Origin: an uncultured Prevotella sp.
Lineage (GTDB): Bacteria > Bacteroidota > Bacteroidia > Bacteroidales > Bacteroidaceae
Direction of reading: 5' to 3'
NCBI GenBank assembly: GCA_944320105.1
Contig: CALUGA010000002.1
Location: 62,001 to 126,000, forward strand
Length of the DNA stretch: 64,000 bases
Part shown: one piece after another, positions 1 through 8,478 of the stretch
Position numbering within the stretch: the stretch's first letter is position 1
How the letters are laid out: each line of letters begins with the position of its first letter
Program-made: the position numbers and the translations under genes
The notes under the pieces: model-generated
What the model was told of the DNA's origin: nothing
Seen by the model: only the letters and a program-made list of their open reading frames with translations
Database searches by the model: none

Positions 1-529
1 CGCCATCGGCCTCGCGATAGTAGCTTACGTGGTTCTTCCTGAAGTACTTGGGGTACTTTTTGCCGAACATCTCGTTGAGGTGCTCGCGGGCGTAGGTAAG
101 TTTCTCGGTGCGCGAAACGGCAAGCGAGTAGTCGGGTATGTTGATGATGCCTTCCAGCAGGGGCATCTTGGCCTCGTCGATGATGGTTGCCACCACGTCG
201 CCAACGAAAAGGAACTTGGCTTCGCTGTGGTTTACGATGTTGTGAATCTGCTCTGCCGTGAACTCATGGAGAATGGGAACGGCCACCGCCCCGTAGGTGA
301 GCGTGGCGAGGAATGCCACCGCCCAGTTGGAGCAGTTGCGCCCGCAGAGGGCAATCTTGTCGCCTTTCATCACCCCGCCGTTCTCGAACAGGATGTGAAG
401 TTTCTCTATCTTGCGCGCCACATCGTGGAACTGGAGGGTGATGCCCTTGTAGTCTGTAAGTGCGTCAAGGTCCCAGTTGTCCACTATCGACTTCTCGATG
501 ATGGCGTTGAAGTTCCTGTATTGCTCCAT
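1..529 (-). CDS. Long-chain acyl-CoA ligase (AMP-forming), C-terminally cut by the window edge
   Basis: This is the N-terminal 176 residues of an AMP-dependent acyl-CoA synthetase, which would activate a fatty acid to acyl-CoA through an acyl-adenylate. The frame runs open from an ATG at 527-529 to the window edge. It is closely similar along its whole visible length to the ligase immediately upstream on the same strand: both contain IEKSIVDNW, DALTDYKGITLQ, KIEKLHILFEN and LTYGAVAVP. The catalytic P-loop-like region lies beyond the edge and cannot be checked. The upstream paralogue ends 15 bases before this start, and I see no promoter between them, so the two are probably co-transcribed. 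Substrate chain length cannot be told from sequence alone. Confidence 0.85.
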   Translation of the reverse strand, partial: MEQYRNFNAIIEKSIVDNWDLDALTDYKGITLQFHDVARKIEKLHILFENGGVMKGDKIALCGRNCSNWAVAFLATLTYGAVAVPILHEFTAEQIHNIVNHSEAKFLFVGDVVATIIDEAKMPLLEGIINIPDYSLAVSRTEKLTYAREHLNEMFGKKYPKYFRKNHVSYYREADG

Positions 530-544
530 AAGTCTTGGGTTTTG

Positions 545-2215
545 TTACAAGTCAATGTTCTTGTATAGATAGCGTTTTATGCTCTTTTTCGGGGTCTTCT
601 CAAACTCCTCGTCGTGCAGCTTTATGGCCGAGAGCTTGCAGTAGGCTGGCATCGTGGCGTTGATTTCAAGCCTGTTTTGCTCCATTATGCTCGCGAGGTC
701 TTCTTGGTTGAAGCCCATGGCTTGCGCTTCTTCCATGTTCGGGTGGACGAGAGCTATGAGCTTGTCGCCTCTTTGGAGCACAAGGCTCTCGTTGACCATG
801 GCCATCGAGTTGAGCTTGTCCTCAATTTCTTCGGGGTATACGTTCTGCCCGTTGGCCCCGAGGAGCATGTTCTTGATGCGTCCGCGGATGAATACGTGGC
901 CGTCCTTGCTCATCGTGGCAAGGTCGCCCGTGTGGTACCATCCCTCAGCGTCGAGTGCTTCGGCTGTCGCTTCCTCGTTCTTGTAGTATCCGAGCATCAC
1001 GTTCGCGCCTCTGGCGACTATCTCGCCAGGTACGTTTTCGGGGTCGGGGCTTAGTATCTTCACTTCCATGTGGCTCACTGGCGTGCCGCAGCTGCCCGGT
1101 ACGAAGTCGCTTTGGTCGCTGAAAGTGATGAGCGGTGCGCACTCTGTGGCTCCATATCCGGTTGTTATGGGGAAGTCGATGCTGGTGAGGAACGACTCAA
1201 TCTCCTGGTTGAGCGCGGCTCCGCCTACAACCACCTCGTAGGCGTTGCCCCCGAATACGGCCTGTACCTGCCCGCAGATCATTTGCTTCACCTTCTTGCT
1301 TATCACTGGCATGTTGAGCAAAAGCTTCATCTTGTTGTTCTGAACCTTTGGGAATATGGCCTTGCGGATTATCTTGTCGATGATCAGCGGCACCGAGATG
1401 ACTATGGCGGGCTTTATGTCTGCGAACGCCTGGGCGATGATGGCGGGCGACGGCAGGCGCGTGAGGAAGAACAGGTGGCAGCCGTGGCAGAACGGGAAAA
1501 GGAACTCCACGGCCATTCCGTACATGTGCGCCATGGGCAGGATGCTCAGCGTGCGCGAGCCGGGAGCCACGTGGGAGCCTATCGCTTCGAGGCAGAAGTC
1601 GAGGTTGCCCCACAGCGCGCGGTAGGGCAGCATCACTCCCTTGGAGAACCCTGTGGTGCCGCTTGTGTAGTTGATGAGCGCAAGTTCTTCGGCACTGTCG
1701 TGGTGGTAGCTGATGTGCTTGGCCCTGAAGGCATTGGGATATTTCTTGCCGAAGAGTTCGTTAAGGTGTTCGCGGGCGAACGTGAGCTGCTCCGAGCGCG
1801 ACTCCATCAGCGAGTAGTCGGGTATGTTTATTATTCCTTCGAGTGCGGGCATTTCCTTGGGAACTATCGCCTTGGCCACCACGTCGCCCACGAAGAGCAG
1901 CTTCGACTCGCTGTGGTTCACGATGTTGTGTATCTGTTCGGCGTTGAACTCATGCACGATCGGCACGGCCACGGCCCCATAAGTGAGCGTGGCGAAGAAA
2001 GCCACGGCCCAGTTGGCGCTGTTGCGGCCGCAGATGGCTATCTTGTCGCCGCCTTTTACGCCGCTGTTCTCGAACAGTATGTGTAGTTTCTCAATCTTTC
2101 TTGCCACGTCGTGGTACTGCAGCGTAATGCCCTTATAGTCGGTAAGGGCATCCTTGTACCAGTTGTCCACTATGCTCTTTTCAATGTATGAATTGAAGCT
2201 TTGGAATGAATTCAT
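545..2215 (-). CDS. Long-chain acyl-CoA ligase (AMP-forming), paralogue of the downstream gene
   Basis: A 556-residue AMP-dependent acyl-CoA synthetase. The adenylate-forming signature YTSGTTGFSKG lies near residue 200, followed by the family motifs GYGATECAP and GWYHTGDLA and a C-terminal lysine-bearing segment (EKTPKKSIKRYLY). It should activate fatty acids to acyl-CoA in the cytoplasm or at the membrane for lipid synthesis or salvage. The frame extends upstream to 2263, but I chose the ATG at 2213-2215. It begins MNSFQSFNSYIEKS, which aligns with the start of the neighbouring paralogue. A -7 box at 2241-2248 would also leave the upstream codons untranscribed. The gene is the promoter-proximal member of a tandem duplicate pair. 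Confidence 0.93.
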   Translation of the reverse strand: MNSFQSFNSYIEKSIVDNWYKDALTDYKGITLQYHDVARKIEKLHILFENSGVKGGDKIAICGRNSANWAVAFFATLTYGAVAVPIVHEFNAEQIHNIVNHSESKLLFVGDVVAKAIVPKEMPALEGIINIPDYSLMESRSEQLTFAREHLNELFGKKYPNAFRAKHISYHHDSAEELALINYTSGTTGFSKGVMLPYRALWGNLDFCLEAIGSHVAPGSRTLSILPMAHMYGMAVEFLFPFCHGCHLFFLTRLPSPAIIAQAFADIKPAIVISVPLIIDKIIRKAIFPKVQNNKMKLLLNMPVISKKVKQMICGQVQAVFGGNAYEVVVGGAALNQEIESFLTSIDFPITTGYGATECAPLITFSDQSDFVPGSCGTPVSHMEVKILSPDPENVPGEIVARGANVMLGYYKNEEATAEALDAEGWYHTGDLATMSKDGHVFIRGRIKNMLLGANGQNVYPEEIEDKLNSMAMVNESLVLQRGDKLIALVHPNMEEAQAMGFNQEDLASIMEQNRLEINATMPAYCKLSAIKLHDEEFEKTPKKSIKRYLYKNIDL

Positions 2216-2240
2216 TTTGCACAAAATATAAAAATTTGTG

Positions 2241-2248
2241 CAAAGGTA
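2241..2248 (-). promoter_or_regulatory. Bacteroidetes-type promoter of the acyl-CoA ligase pair
   Basis: On the minus strand the sequence reads TACCTTTG, a match to the TAnnTTTG -7 box. A TTTG that fits the -33 element lies at 2268-2271, 19 bases upstream. The start codon at 2215 is about 25 bases downstream. Confidence 0.75.
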
Positions 2249-2287
2249 ATTCATTTTATGCACATTTCAAAATAAACTGTGCATTAT

Positions 2288-3550
2288 TTACTCGTATCTC
2301 ATTGATTTGGCGGGGTGGATGTGGGAGATGAGGTAGCTTGGTGCTATGAGCACGAAGGTGCTTATGAGCAGCGTGGCAGCGTTGAGCAGCACGATGAGCG
2401 GCACGTTAAGCTCCATCGGGGCGGTGCTCACGTAGTATGTGGTGGGGTCGAGGCTCACCATCCCGGTGTATTTCTGCAGCAGCACTATGCCTATGCCTAT
2501 GACGTTGCCGATGAGCAGTCCGCGGCCGATGATGAACACAGCGAACCACAGGAAGGTGTGGCGCACCGTATTGCCCCGCGCCCCGAGGGCTTTCAGTATG
2601 CCTATCATCTGTGTGCGTTCGAGTATGATGATGAGCAGTCCGGATATCATTGTGAAGCCGGCCACGCATATCATGAGCGCAAGGATTATCCAAACGTTGA
2701 TGTCGAGCAGCTCAAGCCAGGAGAAGATTTGCGGGTAAGCCTCATCTATTGTCTGCGACGTGAACACGTCGCCATACTTGTCTGGCGTCCTGTTTACGCG
2801 CTCCACAACGTTTTCCGCCGTTTGTTTGAGCCTGCCGAAGTCGGCCACGGTAAGTTCCGCTCCTGTGCATTGGCCATCGAGCCAGGCGTTCAGCCGAGTG
2901 GCCGTGTGCAGGTCGGTGAAGCACAGGCTTTGGTCGAAGTGCGTGAGGTTGGTCTGGTAAATGCCGCTCACAGTGAAGCGTCGCGCCCTCACGTTGTCGC
3001 CGGTGATGAAGTAGGCATACACCTTGTCGCCTGCGTTGAGCCTCAGCTTGTCGGCCGTCATCTTGGAGATGAGCAGCTTGTAGTGGCTCGTAGAGTCGCT
3101 GAACGTAGGCACTTCGCCCGCCGTGAGGTTCTGCCTGATGAACTTGAAGTCGTATTCCGGGCCTACTCCCTTGAACGTCATGCCGAGGAAGTCGCTGTCG
3201 GTTTTCAGTATGCCTTGGGCCAGGGCGAAGCGCTGCACGTGGCTTATGCCATCGATGCCGCCGAGCACCTGCATCATGCTGTCGTCGATGCAGACGGGGT
3301 AGGGGTCAGTGCTTTGCAGGGCGAGGAAGTTCTCCACCTGTATGTGGCTGCCGAAACCTACCACCTTGTCGCGTATGGTGTGCTTGAAGCCGAGCACCAC
3401 CGACACCGTCACCACCATCACGGCCAAGCCTATGGCCACGCCGATGGTGGCTATGCGGATGGCCGGGCGGCTCACCTTATACTTGTCGCCCTTGTCCTTG
3501 TATATTCTCCTTGCCATGAACAACGGCAGGTTCAGCTTTCCCATCGTCAT
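2288..3550 (-). CDS. FtsX/LolE-family ABC transporter permease
   Basis: A 420-residue inner-membrane permease of the MacB/FtsX/LolC-E type, the class that moves lipoproteins or other lipophilic cargo with a separate ATPase. After a short N-terminal MARRIYK segment comes the first membrane helix (AIRIATIGVAIGLAVMVVTVSVVLGF). A large periplasmic domain spans about residues 65-265, and three C-terminal helices belong to the FtsX permease domain (near 280-300, 325-350 and 380-405). This topology matches LolE-like proteins in Bacteroidetes. No ATPase partner is adjacent. The gene follows the aminotransferase by 14 bases and is probably co-transcribed with it. An ATG two codons further in (3544) is an equally good start. 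The substrate is inferred only from the family. Confidence 0.85.
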   Translation of the reverse strand: MTMGKLNLPLFMARRIYKDKGDKYKVSRPAIRIATIGVAIGLAVMVVTVSVVLGFKHTIRDKVVGFGSHIQVENFLALQSTDPYPVCIDDSMMQVLGGIDGISHVQRFALAQGILKTDSDFLGMTFKGVGPEYDFKFIRQNLTAGEVPTFSDSTSHYKLLISKMTADKLRLNAGDKVYAYFITGDNVRARRFTVSGIYQTNLTHFDQSLCFTDLHTATRLNAWLDGQCTGAELTVADFGRLKQTAENVVERVNRTPDKYGDVFTSQTIDEAYPQIFSWLELLDINVWIILALMICVAGFTMISGLLIIILERTQMIGILKALGARGNTVRHTFLWFAVFIIGRGLLIGNVIGIGIVLLQKYTGMVSLDPTTYYVSTAPMELNVPLIVLLNAATLLISTFVLIAPSYLISHIHPAKSMRYE

Positions 3551-3564
3551 GCCTTGTTTTTGCG

Positions 3565-4773
3565 TTACAGTTCTTTGTCTTCCCTGCCGGGGTATGCCTC
3601 AAGGGCCTTGCGCAGCACGGTGAGGGCGCGCACGAGGTCTTCTTTCTTCAGCACGTAGGCTATGCGCACTTGGTTGATGCCAGCTCCCGGCGTGGTGTAG
3701 AATCCGCTTGCCGGGGCCATCATGACGGTTTCGCCCTCGTAGCTGAAGTCGGTGAGGCACCAGCGGCAGAACTTCTCGCTGTCGTCCACGGGCAGCTTGG
3801 CCACCGTGTAGAACGCGCCCATGGGTATGGGCGAGTACACTCCGGGTATGCGGTTAAGCCCGTCGATGAGGCACTTGCGCCGCTCCACGTATTCGTCATA
3901 TACGTTGCGGTAGTACTCTTCGGGCGCATCGAGCGACGCCTCGGCCACTATCTGGCCTATGAGCGGCGGCGACAGCCGTGCCTGGCAGAACTTCATAACG
4001 GCCTGGCGCACGGCCTTGTTCTTCGTTATGAGCGCGCCTATGCGTATGCCGCACTCCGAGTAGCGTTTCGACACGGAGTCGATGAGTATCACGTTGTCCT
4101 GTATCCCCTCAAGGTGGCATGCACTTATGTACGGCGAGCCGGTGTAGATGTATTCGCGGTAAACCTCGTCGGAGAACAGGTACAGGTCGTATTTCTTCAC
4201 GAGGTCGCGTATTTGGTTCATCTCGCGGCGCGTGTAGAGGTATCCCGTAGGGTTGTTCGGGTTGCAAATCATGATTGCCCGCGTGCGGTCGTTGATTAGT
4301 TCCTCGAACTTCTCCACCTTGGGGAGCGAGAATCCCTCCTCTATCGTGGTGGCGATGGTGCGTATCTTGGCGCCGGCAGAGATGGCAAAGGCCATGTAGT
4401 TGGCGTAGGCCGGCTCCGGCACGATGATTTCGTCGCCGGGGTTGAGGCACGACATGAAGGCGAAGAGCACTGCCTCGCTACCTCCCGAGGTTATTATTAT
4501 GTCGTCGGCGTCTACGTTTATTCCGTATTTGCGGTAGTAACCCACGAGCTTCTGCCTGTAGCTGAGGTAGCCTTGCGATGGCGAATACTCGAGGATGGTG
4601 CGGTCGATGTGCTTCAGCGCGTCGAGGCCCACTTGCGGCGTGGGCAGGTCGGGCTGGCCTATGTTGAGGTGGTACACCCTTATCCCGCGGCTTTTGGCCT
4701 CGGCGGCCAGCGGAGCCAGCTTCCTGATGGGCGACTCCGGCATTTCGAGTCCGCGTATTGATATTTCAGGCAT
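3565..4773 (-). CDS. Pyridoxal-phosphate aminotransferase, class I/II (aspartate aminotransferase-like)
   Basis: A 402-residue fold-type I PLP enzyme that transfers an amino group between an amino acid and a 2-oxo acid. Visible motifs are NIGQPDLPTP near the N-terminus, NPNNPTG at 171-177 (PLP phosphate and substrate carboxylate contacts), SDEVYRE at 201-207 with the Asp and Tyr that hold the cofactor, and the Schiff-base lysine in DSVSKRYS (about K236). The length is normal for the family. The start MPEISIRGLEMPESPIRKL is close behind a good -7 box at 4805-4812. The exact substrate (aspartate, tyrosine or another) cannot be decided here. It is the first gene of a unit that continues into the FtsX-like permease. 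Confidence 0.92.
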   Translation of the reverse strand: MPEISIRGLEMPESPIRKLAPLAAEAKSRGIRVYHLNIGQPDLPTPQVGLDALKHIDRTILEYSPSQGYLSYRQKLVGYYRKYGINVDADDIIITSGGSEAVLFAFMSCLNPGDEIIVPEPAYANYMAFAISAGAKIRTIATTIEEGFSLPKVEKFEELINDRTRAIMICNPNNPTGYLYTRREMNQIRDLVKKYDLYLFSDEVYREYIYTGSPYISACHLEGIQDNVILIDSVSKRYSECGIRIGALITKNKAVRQAVMKFCQARLSPPLIGQIVAEASLDAPEEYYRNVYDEYVERRKCLIDGLNRIPGVYSPIPMGAFYTVAKLPVDDSEKFCRWCLTDFSYEGETVMMAPASGFYTTPGAGINQVRIAYVLKKEDLVRALTVLRKALEAYPGREDKEL

Positions 4774-4804
4774 CTTTGTTTCGATTTGTAATGAAAACCA
4801 TTTG

Positions 4805-4812
4805 CAAAGGTA
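4805..4812 (-). promoter_or_regulatory. Promoter -7 box of the aminotransferase unit
   Basis: The minus strand reads TACCTTTG (TAnnTTTG), about 32 bases upstream of the start codon at 4773. No clear -33 element is seen. Confidence 0.65.
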
Positions 4813-5052
4813 ATATTATTAATTGGAATACGCGAATGTTGCGATATACAAAAAAACATAAATTGTTCTTGACAGGCGGGCATTCCAAAGGCAGCCGGGG
4901 TACATTGTTCTCTGTACAACTTAACTGGAGTGCATAATGGGCTATGCCAAGGTGGAATTGTGAGTAAGATGCCAACATAAACATGCAGACAAGGTGGAGT
5001 GTATGTAAAACACGACAAGATACAAGCTTATTACGTTATAATGCTATTTGGA

Positions 5053-6174
5053 TTAAATAATTGCAATGTCAAAATTGGTATGAGTCATACTCCCAATCAC
5101 TTTCATTATCTTATATTTATTTTTTGTTGTGTTCGGTATTGTGAGCCATTTGTTTTCCCCAATCTTTATTTGTCCATTATATTTATTGGTTGGGGTAAAT
5201 AATTGCTTGTTTGCCAGTGAAATATTTTTCATCATGACATTTTCAACGCCTATATGCTTTATGAAATCAACAAATGTATCTGTGGGGGTTCTCCCTGCAA
5301 TAATCTTCCCATTTGGAAAGGTAACCATTAGCTGGGATTTGCATTTCGTTTTGTGCTTAGATTTTGTTTCTGAAATTGTCACAAAATCAGGTCCATATTC
5401 CAGAATCATATTGACAGACAATTGTTTGTTTATGGAAAATAGTAGACGGAATTTTTGTTCCGTGTCCCCTTGTGTCATGACATACCATCCATTGTCAATA
5501 GGCTTTATCCATTCTTTATATTGTTCGTTTACACATTTTGAAACCAATGGAATATGACACACCTCAAGCCCCAAGCGAGAAACTTTATCAGCACCAATGT
5601 GGTTGATTGTTTGCAAAAAGGTTTGTGAAGCACTTTTGTCGCAATACATTGTGCCATCGGGGAATGTAACTCTTAGAAGTTTTTTCTGTTCTCGAAGGCG
5701 AGGTATGGGCGATGTTGCTTGGCAACGTTCAATAGGAATCCTTTCGTTTTTACAAGTTGGCGACAATAAGTCTGTTTGTCCAAGATAACGCGCCATAACC
5801 TTTCCGTCTATCAATGATATGCGGATATTGTAATTGTCTCTGAGTGTATTTGCGTAAATAATCGCTTCTTTAGAGAATGTTGATGTTGTAATAAACATTC
5901 CTTGAGTAAGCATTTTTTCTCTTAATGTGTCAGCGAAGCGCGACAGCTCTTCTATTCCTACGGTCAATATTGAATATTGCCTTATGGTTACTAGAATTTC
6001 ACAATCATGCTGGCTGTCGTTTGATGTGGCATAAAGCTCGTCGTTAGGTGAAGTAGGAAACCACTGGCATCCTATATAATTAATACTTGCAAGGAAATGC
6101 TCAACCCATGTTTTCAGACTGTCATGATCGCATTCCGTTAATTGCTTTATAAGAACATCGCTTGTATCAAACAT
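5053..6174 (-). CDS. Mrr-like restriction-endonuclease-fold protein with duplicated C-terminal domain
   Basis: Numbering from the ATG at 6174, the protein has 373 residues. Residues about 20-130 resemble the Mrr catalytic domain. The hallmark C-terminal part is MFITTSTFSKEAIIYA (93-108) and then ISLIDGKVMARYL (119-131). The strand that normally carries the Q-x-K catalytic pair reads LVTIRQYS (61-68), so both residues appear replaced. From about 167 to 260 and again 282 to 373 there is an internal repeat of some 92 residues: VTFPDG/VTFPNG, then T-F-x(5-6)-IG, then a tryptophan-containing strand. I cannot assign that domain. A longer start at 6213 would overlap the AIPR gene by 32 bases; 6174 sits 7 bases after the AIPR stop and gives a simpler pair. 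It probably acts with AIPR in phage or plasmid defence. Confidence 0.7.
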   Translation of the reverse strand: MFDTSDVLIKQLTECDHDSLKTWVEHFLASINYIGCQWFPTSPNDELYATSNDSQHDCEILVTIRQYSILTVGIEELSRFADTLREKMLTQGMFITTSTFSKEAIIYANTLRDNYNIRISLIDGKVMARYLGQTDLLSPTCKNERIPIERCQATSPIPRLREQKKLLRVTFPDGTMYCDKSASQTFLQTINHIGADKVSRLGLEVCHIPLVSKCVNEQYKEWIKPIDNGWYVMTQGDTEQKFRLLFSINKQLSVNMILEYGPDFVTISETKSKHKTKCKSQLMVTFPNGKIIAGRTPTDTFVDFIKHIGVENVMMKNISLANKQLFTPTNKYNGQIKIGENKWLTIPNTTKNKYKIMKVIGSMTHTNFDIAII

Positions 6175-6181
6175 AATTAGT

Positions 6182-8173
6182 TTATTTATTAAATCCTTCT
6201 GCCAATGCTTCATTCAACAAATTAAGGCCATCGCATGCCTGTTTAAAACTCAAATTACGTCCATTAGATTTTCTGACGCCATAATTATAAAGTTGCCTTC
6301 TTTCAATTGGGGTGAACTTGTTGTTTTCTGTTGCCCACTTCACTATGGCAAACCACCTTTCTGCCGGAACAGACTCTGCTTCTTTGATTTTTTCTAGTTT
6401 CGCTTGTTGGCGAATTTCATTGTCGGTATCTTCTTCTTCTTTTATTACTGTATTTGGAAGTGGGTCAAGCCTGCTAAGCTTTTCTGCCAGTGAGTCCATG
6501 CACTCAAGTGTCCTGGCATAACGGCTGGGGGAGGGAACGTTCATGGACAAATGTTCACAAACAAGAGGCAGTAATGTTTCAGATATTGTGGCTCTCAATT
6601 CTTGCTGCACGGATTGGTGTTCCCAAATATATTCCAGATTTAGTCTTTGCGTTGACAAAACGGAAATGCAATAAAGTACGTATGCATTAACACAAGACTT
6701 ATATCCAGTCACTTGATGTGCACGAGATATGCTGTCGATGGTCTTAAACAAAATGGCTTTCGCTATCATTTGTCGGTAGTATGCTAAAGAACATTGTGTC
6801 TTTTCTTGCCTTATATCTTTGACAAACTGTTTGTAACTTTCTTCTCCTCCTTTACAAACGACATTCGGTTTTCCTTTCCAGCACTCTTCGTACATGGCAA
6901 TATCTGTTTTCGTCAATTTCATGTTCTTGGGATACTCTTTTTTGAACATTTTGGCAGTTACGCCACTGCGCTGGGAAAGGTCATCAAAATATTGCCCTCT
7001 TGTCCGTTCAAAATACCATTTGTTCTCAGGCTTTGAAGTCTTATTTGGTGTCCATTCTGTTCGTGAAAAATGTTCAAATTCAACAAGGAAAGGTTCGTTT
7101 GCAGAGAAATCAGAATTCTTAATGGCAGTTTGGCTATTAGCACTTTTTGAGATATTGTCTATAAGTTCCTTTGCATGTACCGTGTCCTTTATAACAGATA
7201 CTTTCATTGGAACATAGACGTTTGCTAGGCTTGCCTGGTTCTCATTATAAACAGCAGCAATAGTTCCCGTTGTTTGTCCGCCGTTCACTATCTGCCAATT
7301 AACCAACTTTTTGATATAGAGAGTAGCTCCTTCCTTTGTCGTTTCAATGAAATTAGCAGTACTTGATATGCCATTATTATACGAAAAGAACATATCAGGT
7401 TCATTCACCAACGTGCTCTTAATTCTGCGATTAACTTTAGGCTTAAATTGTAGAAACGTTCGCACATTTTTTTCCAATAAGGCATGCTTATGCTTCTTGT
7501 ATATGCGTGCCAATGTTTCAGCAGGAATGACAGCTAGGTATGAGTCCACTTTTTCGCATCCGCCATCAACTTTCAGGCATTGGAGCTTTGTTCCATATAA
7601 TGCAGGGAAGTCTATTTCAATTCTCTCCTTCCCTCTTTTAATGCAATCCTGCTGATAGACGCGCTGAATATCCCATACGTTTTGTTCCATTATCATTCCA
7701 TTGTCCAGCTCGACAGTAGAGGTGTTATACTCGCAAAGCCCATTAGTCAACACAAAAAGGCGCAATGTAGAAACTCTTTTTACAGCCTCTTTTATAAGCT
7801 CTGAAATTTCATTGTATCCATCAAATGGTTCTGATTCCTCATTGTTTATTTTCCCTTTTAATATTTGATTGAAAAAGCCATAAAGTCTATTAAAGTTTTG
7901 ATCGATTTCGTTGTTGGGTATTTTACCCAATAATGTTTTTGTGCGAACTAGGACAAATAAATCAAGAGAGTCGCTTTCGTCATTGTAATCATAGGCATTG
8001 ACTCTTGCCATTGCTTTTTTGAATGTGCATAAAGTTGGGGCAAATGCATCACCACTATCTGTAACATAATCAAGAATGCTTTCCGTTAATTCCTCTTCTA
8101 TGTCTCTCGATTCGTTTGCGACAGCATCATTGACCGTTTCCATAAAATCGGCAGCAAATTGTTTTAAGTCCAT
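6182..8173 (-). CDS. AIPR-family (abortive infection phage resistance) protein
   Basis: A 663-residue protein whose centre carries the AIPR signature: FFSYNNGIS at 262-270 and IVNGGQTTGTIAAVYN from 295. These are the most conserved stretches of the family named for abortive-infection phage resistance. The family is commonly found beside restriction or methylation genes. The N-terminal 150 residues and the C-terminal 200 residues are mostly helical and I do not assign them. The protein has no signal peptide or membrane segments, so it is cytoplasmic. It is the first gene of a two-gene unit with the Mrr-like protein and has its own -7 box at 8210-8217. Codon use is distinctly AT-rich relative to neighbours. 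The molecular activity of AIPR proteins is not something I can infer from this sequence. Confidence 0.85.
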   Translation of the reverse strand: MDLKQFAADFMETVNDAVANESRDIEEELTESILDYVTDSGDAFAPTLCTFKKAMARVNAYDYNDESDSLDLFVLVRTKTLLGKIPNNEIDQNFNRLYGFFNQILKGKINNEESEPFDGYNEISELIKEAVKRVSTLRLFVLTNGLCEYNTSTVELDNGMIMEQNVWDIQRVYQQDCIKRGKERIEIDFPALYGTKLQCLKVDGGCEKVDSYLAVIPAETLARIYKKHKHALLEKNVRTFLQFKPKVNRRIKSTLVNEPDMFFSYNNGISSTANFIETTKEGATLYIKKLVNWQIVNGGQTTGTIAAVYNENQASLANVYVPMKVSVIKDTVHAKELIDNISKSANSQTAIKNSDFSANEPFLVEFEHFSRTEWTPNKTSKPENKWYFERTRGQYFDDLSQRSGVTAKMFKKEYPKNMKLTKTDIAMYEECWKGKPNVVCKGGEESYKQFVKDIRQEKTQCSLAYYRQMIAKAILFKTIDSISRAHQVTGYKSCVNAYVLYCISVLSTQRLNLEYIWEHQSVQQELRATISETLLPLVCEHLSMNVPSPSRYARTLECMDSLAEKLSRLDPLPNTVIKEEEDTDNEIRQQAKLEKIKEAESVPAERWFAIVKWATENNKFTPIERRQLYNYGVRKSNGRNLSFKQACDGLNLLNEALAEGFNK

Positions 8174-8209
8174 AGGTTATTGGATTGCAAGTTGAACAAA
8201 TTTTGTTTA

Positions 8210-8217
8210 CAAAGATA
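8210..8217 (-). promoter_or_regulatory. Promoter -7 box of the AIPR/Mrr-like unit
   Basis: The minus strand reads TATCTTTG, matching TAnnTTTG, 37 bases upstream of the AIPR start codon. Confidence 0.65.
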
Positions 8218-8478
8218 GCAAAATGATGGAAAAAAAATAGAAGCACCCCTTTTATTTAACATTCTTTATGCATCCTGTTGTCAGTTTTGCTAGCTCACGT
8301 TGCTTGCCGCCTGCATATAAATATGGCTTTCGGCAGGGGCGCATTCGTGTTTTCCGTTTCTAGTGCTTTTCGTGTTTTCCAAGTCAGGGTGTAATTTTGT
8401 GCCGTTGCTGACGCGGGTTTCTCGCAATGCGAGAATGCTTTTAGTGTAATTTTAAGATGTGATTGTCTGTAATATTCT

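Noticed and set aside
2315-3658. Long plus-strand open frame opposite the permease gene
   Set aside because: It is antisense to a clearly homologous gene, has no family motifs, and its composition is explained by the GC-rich third positions of the real gene. Similar shadows occur at 26983-28425, 48788-50500, 35178-37166 and 59004-60521.
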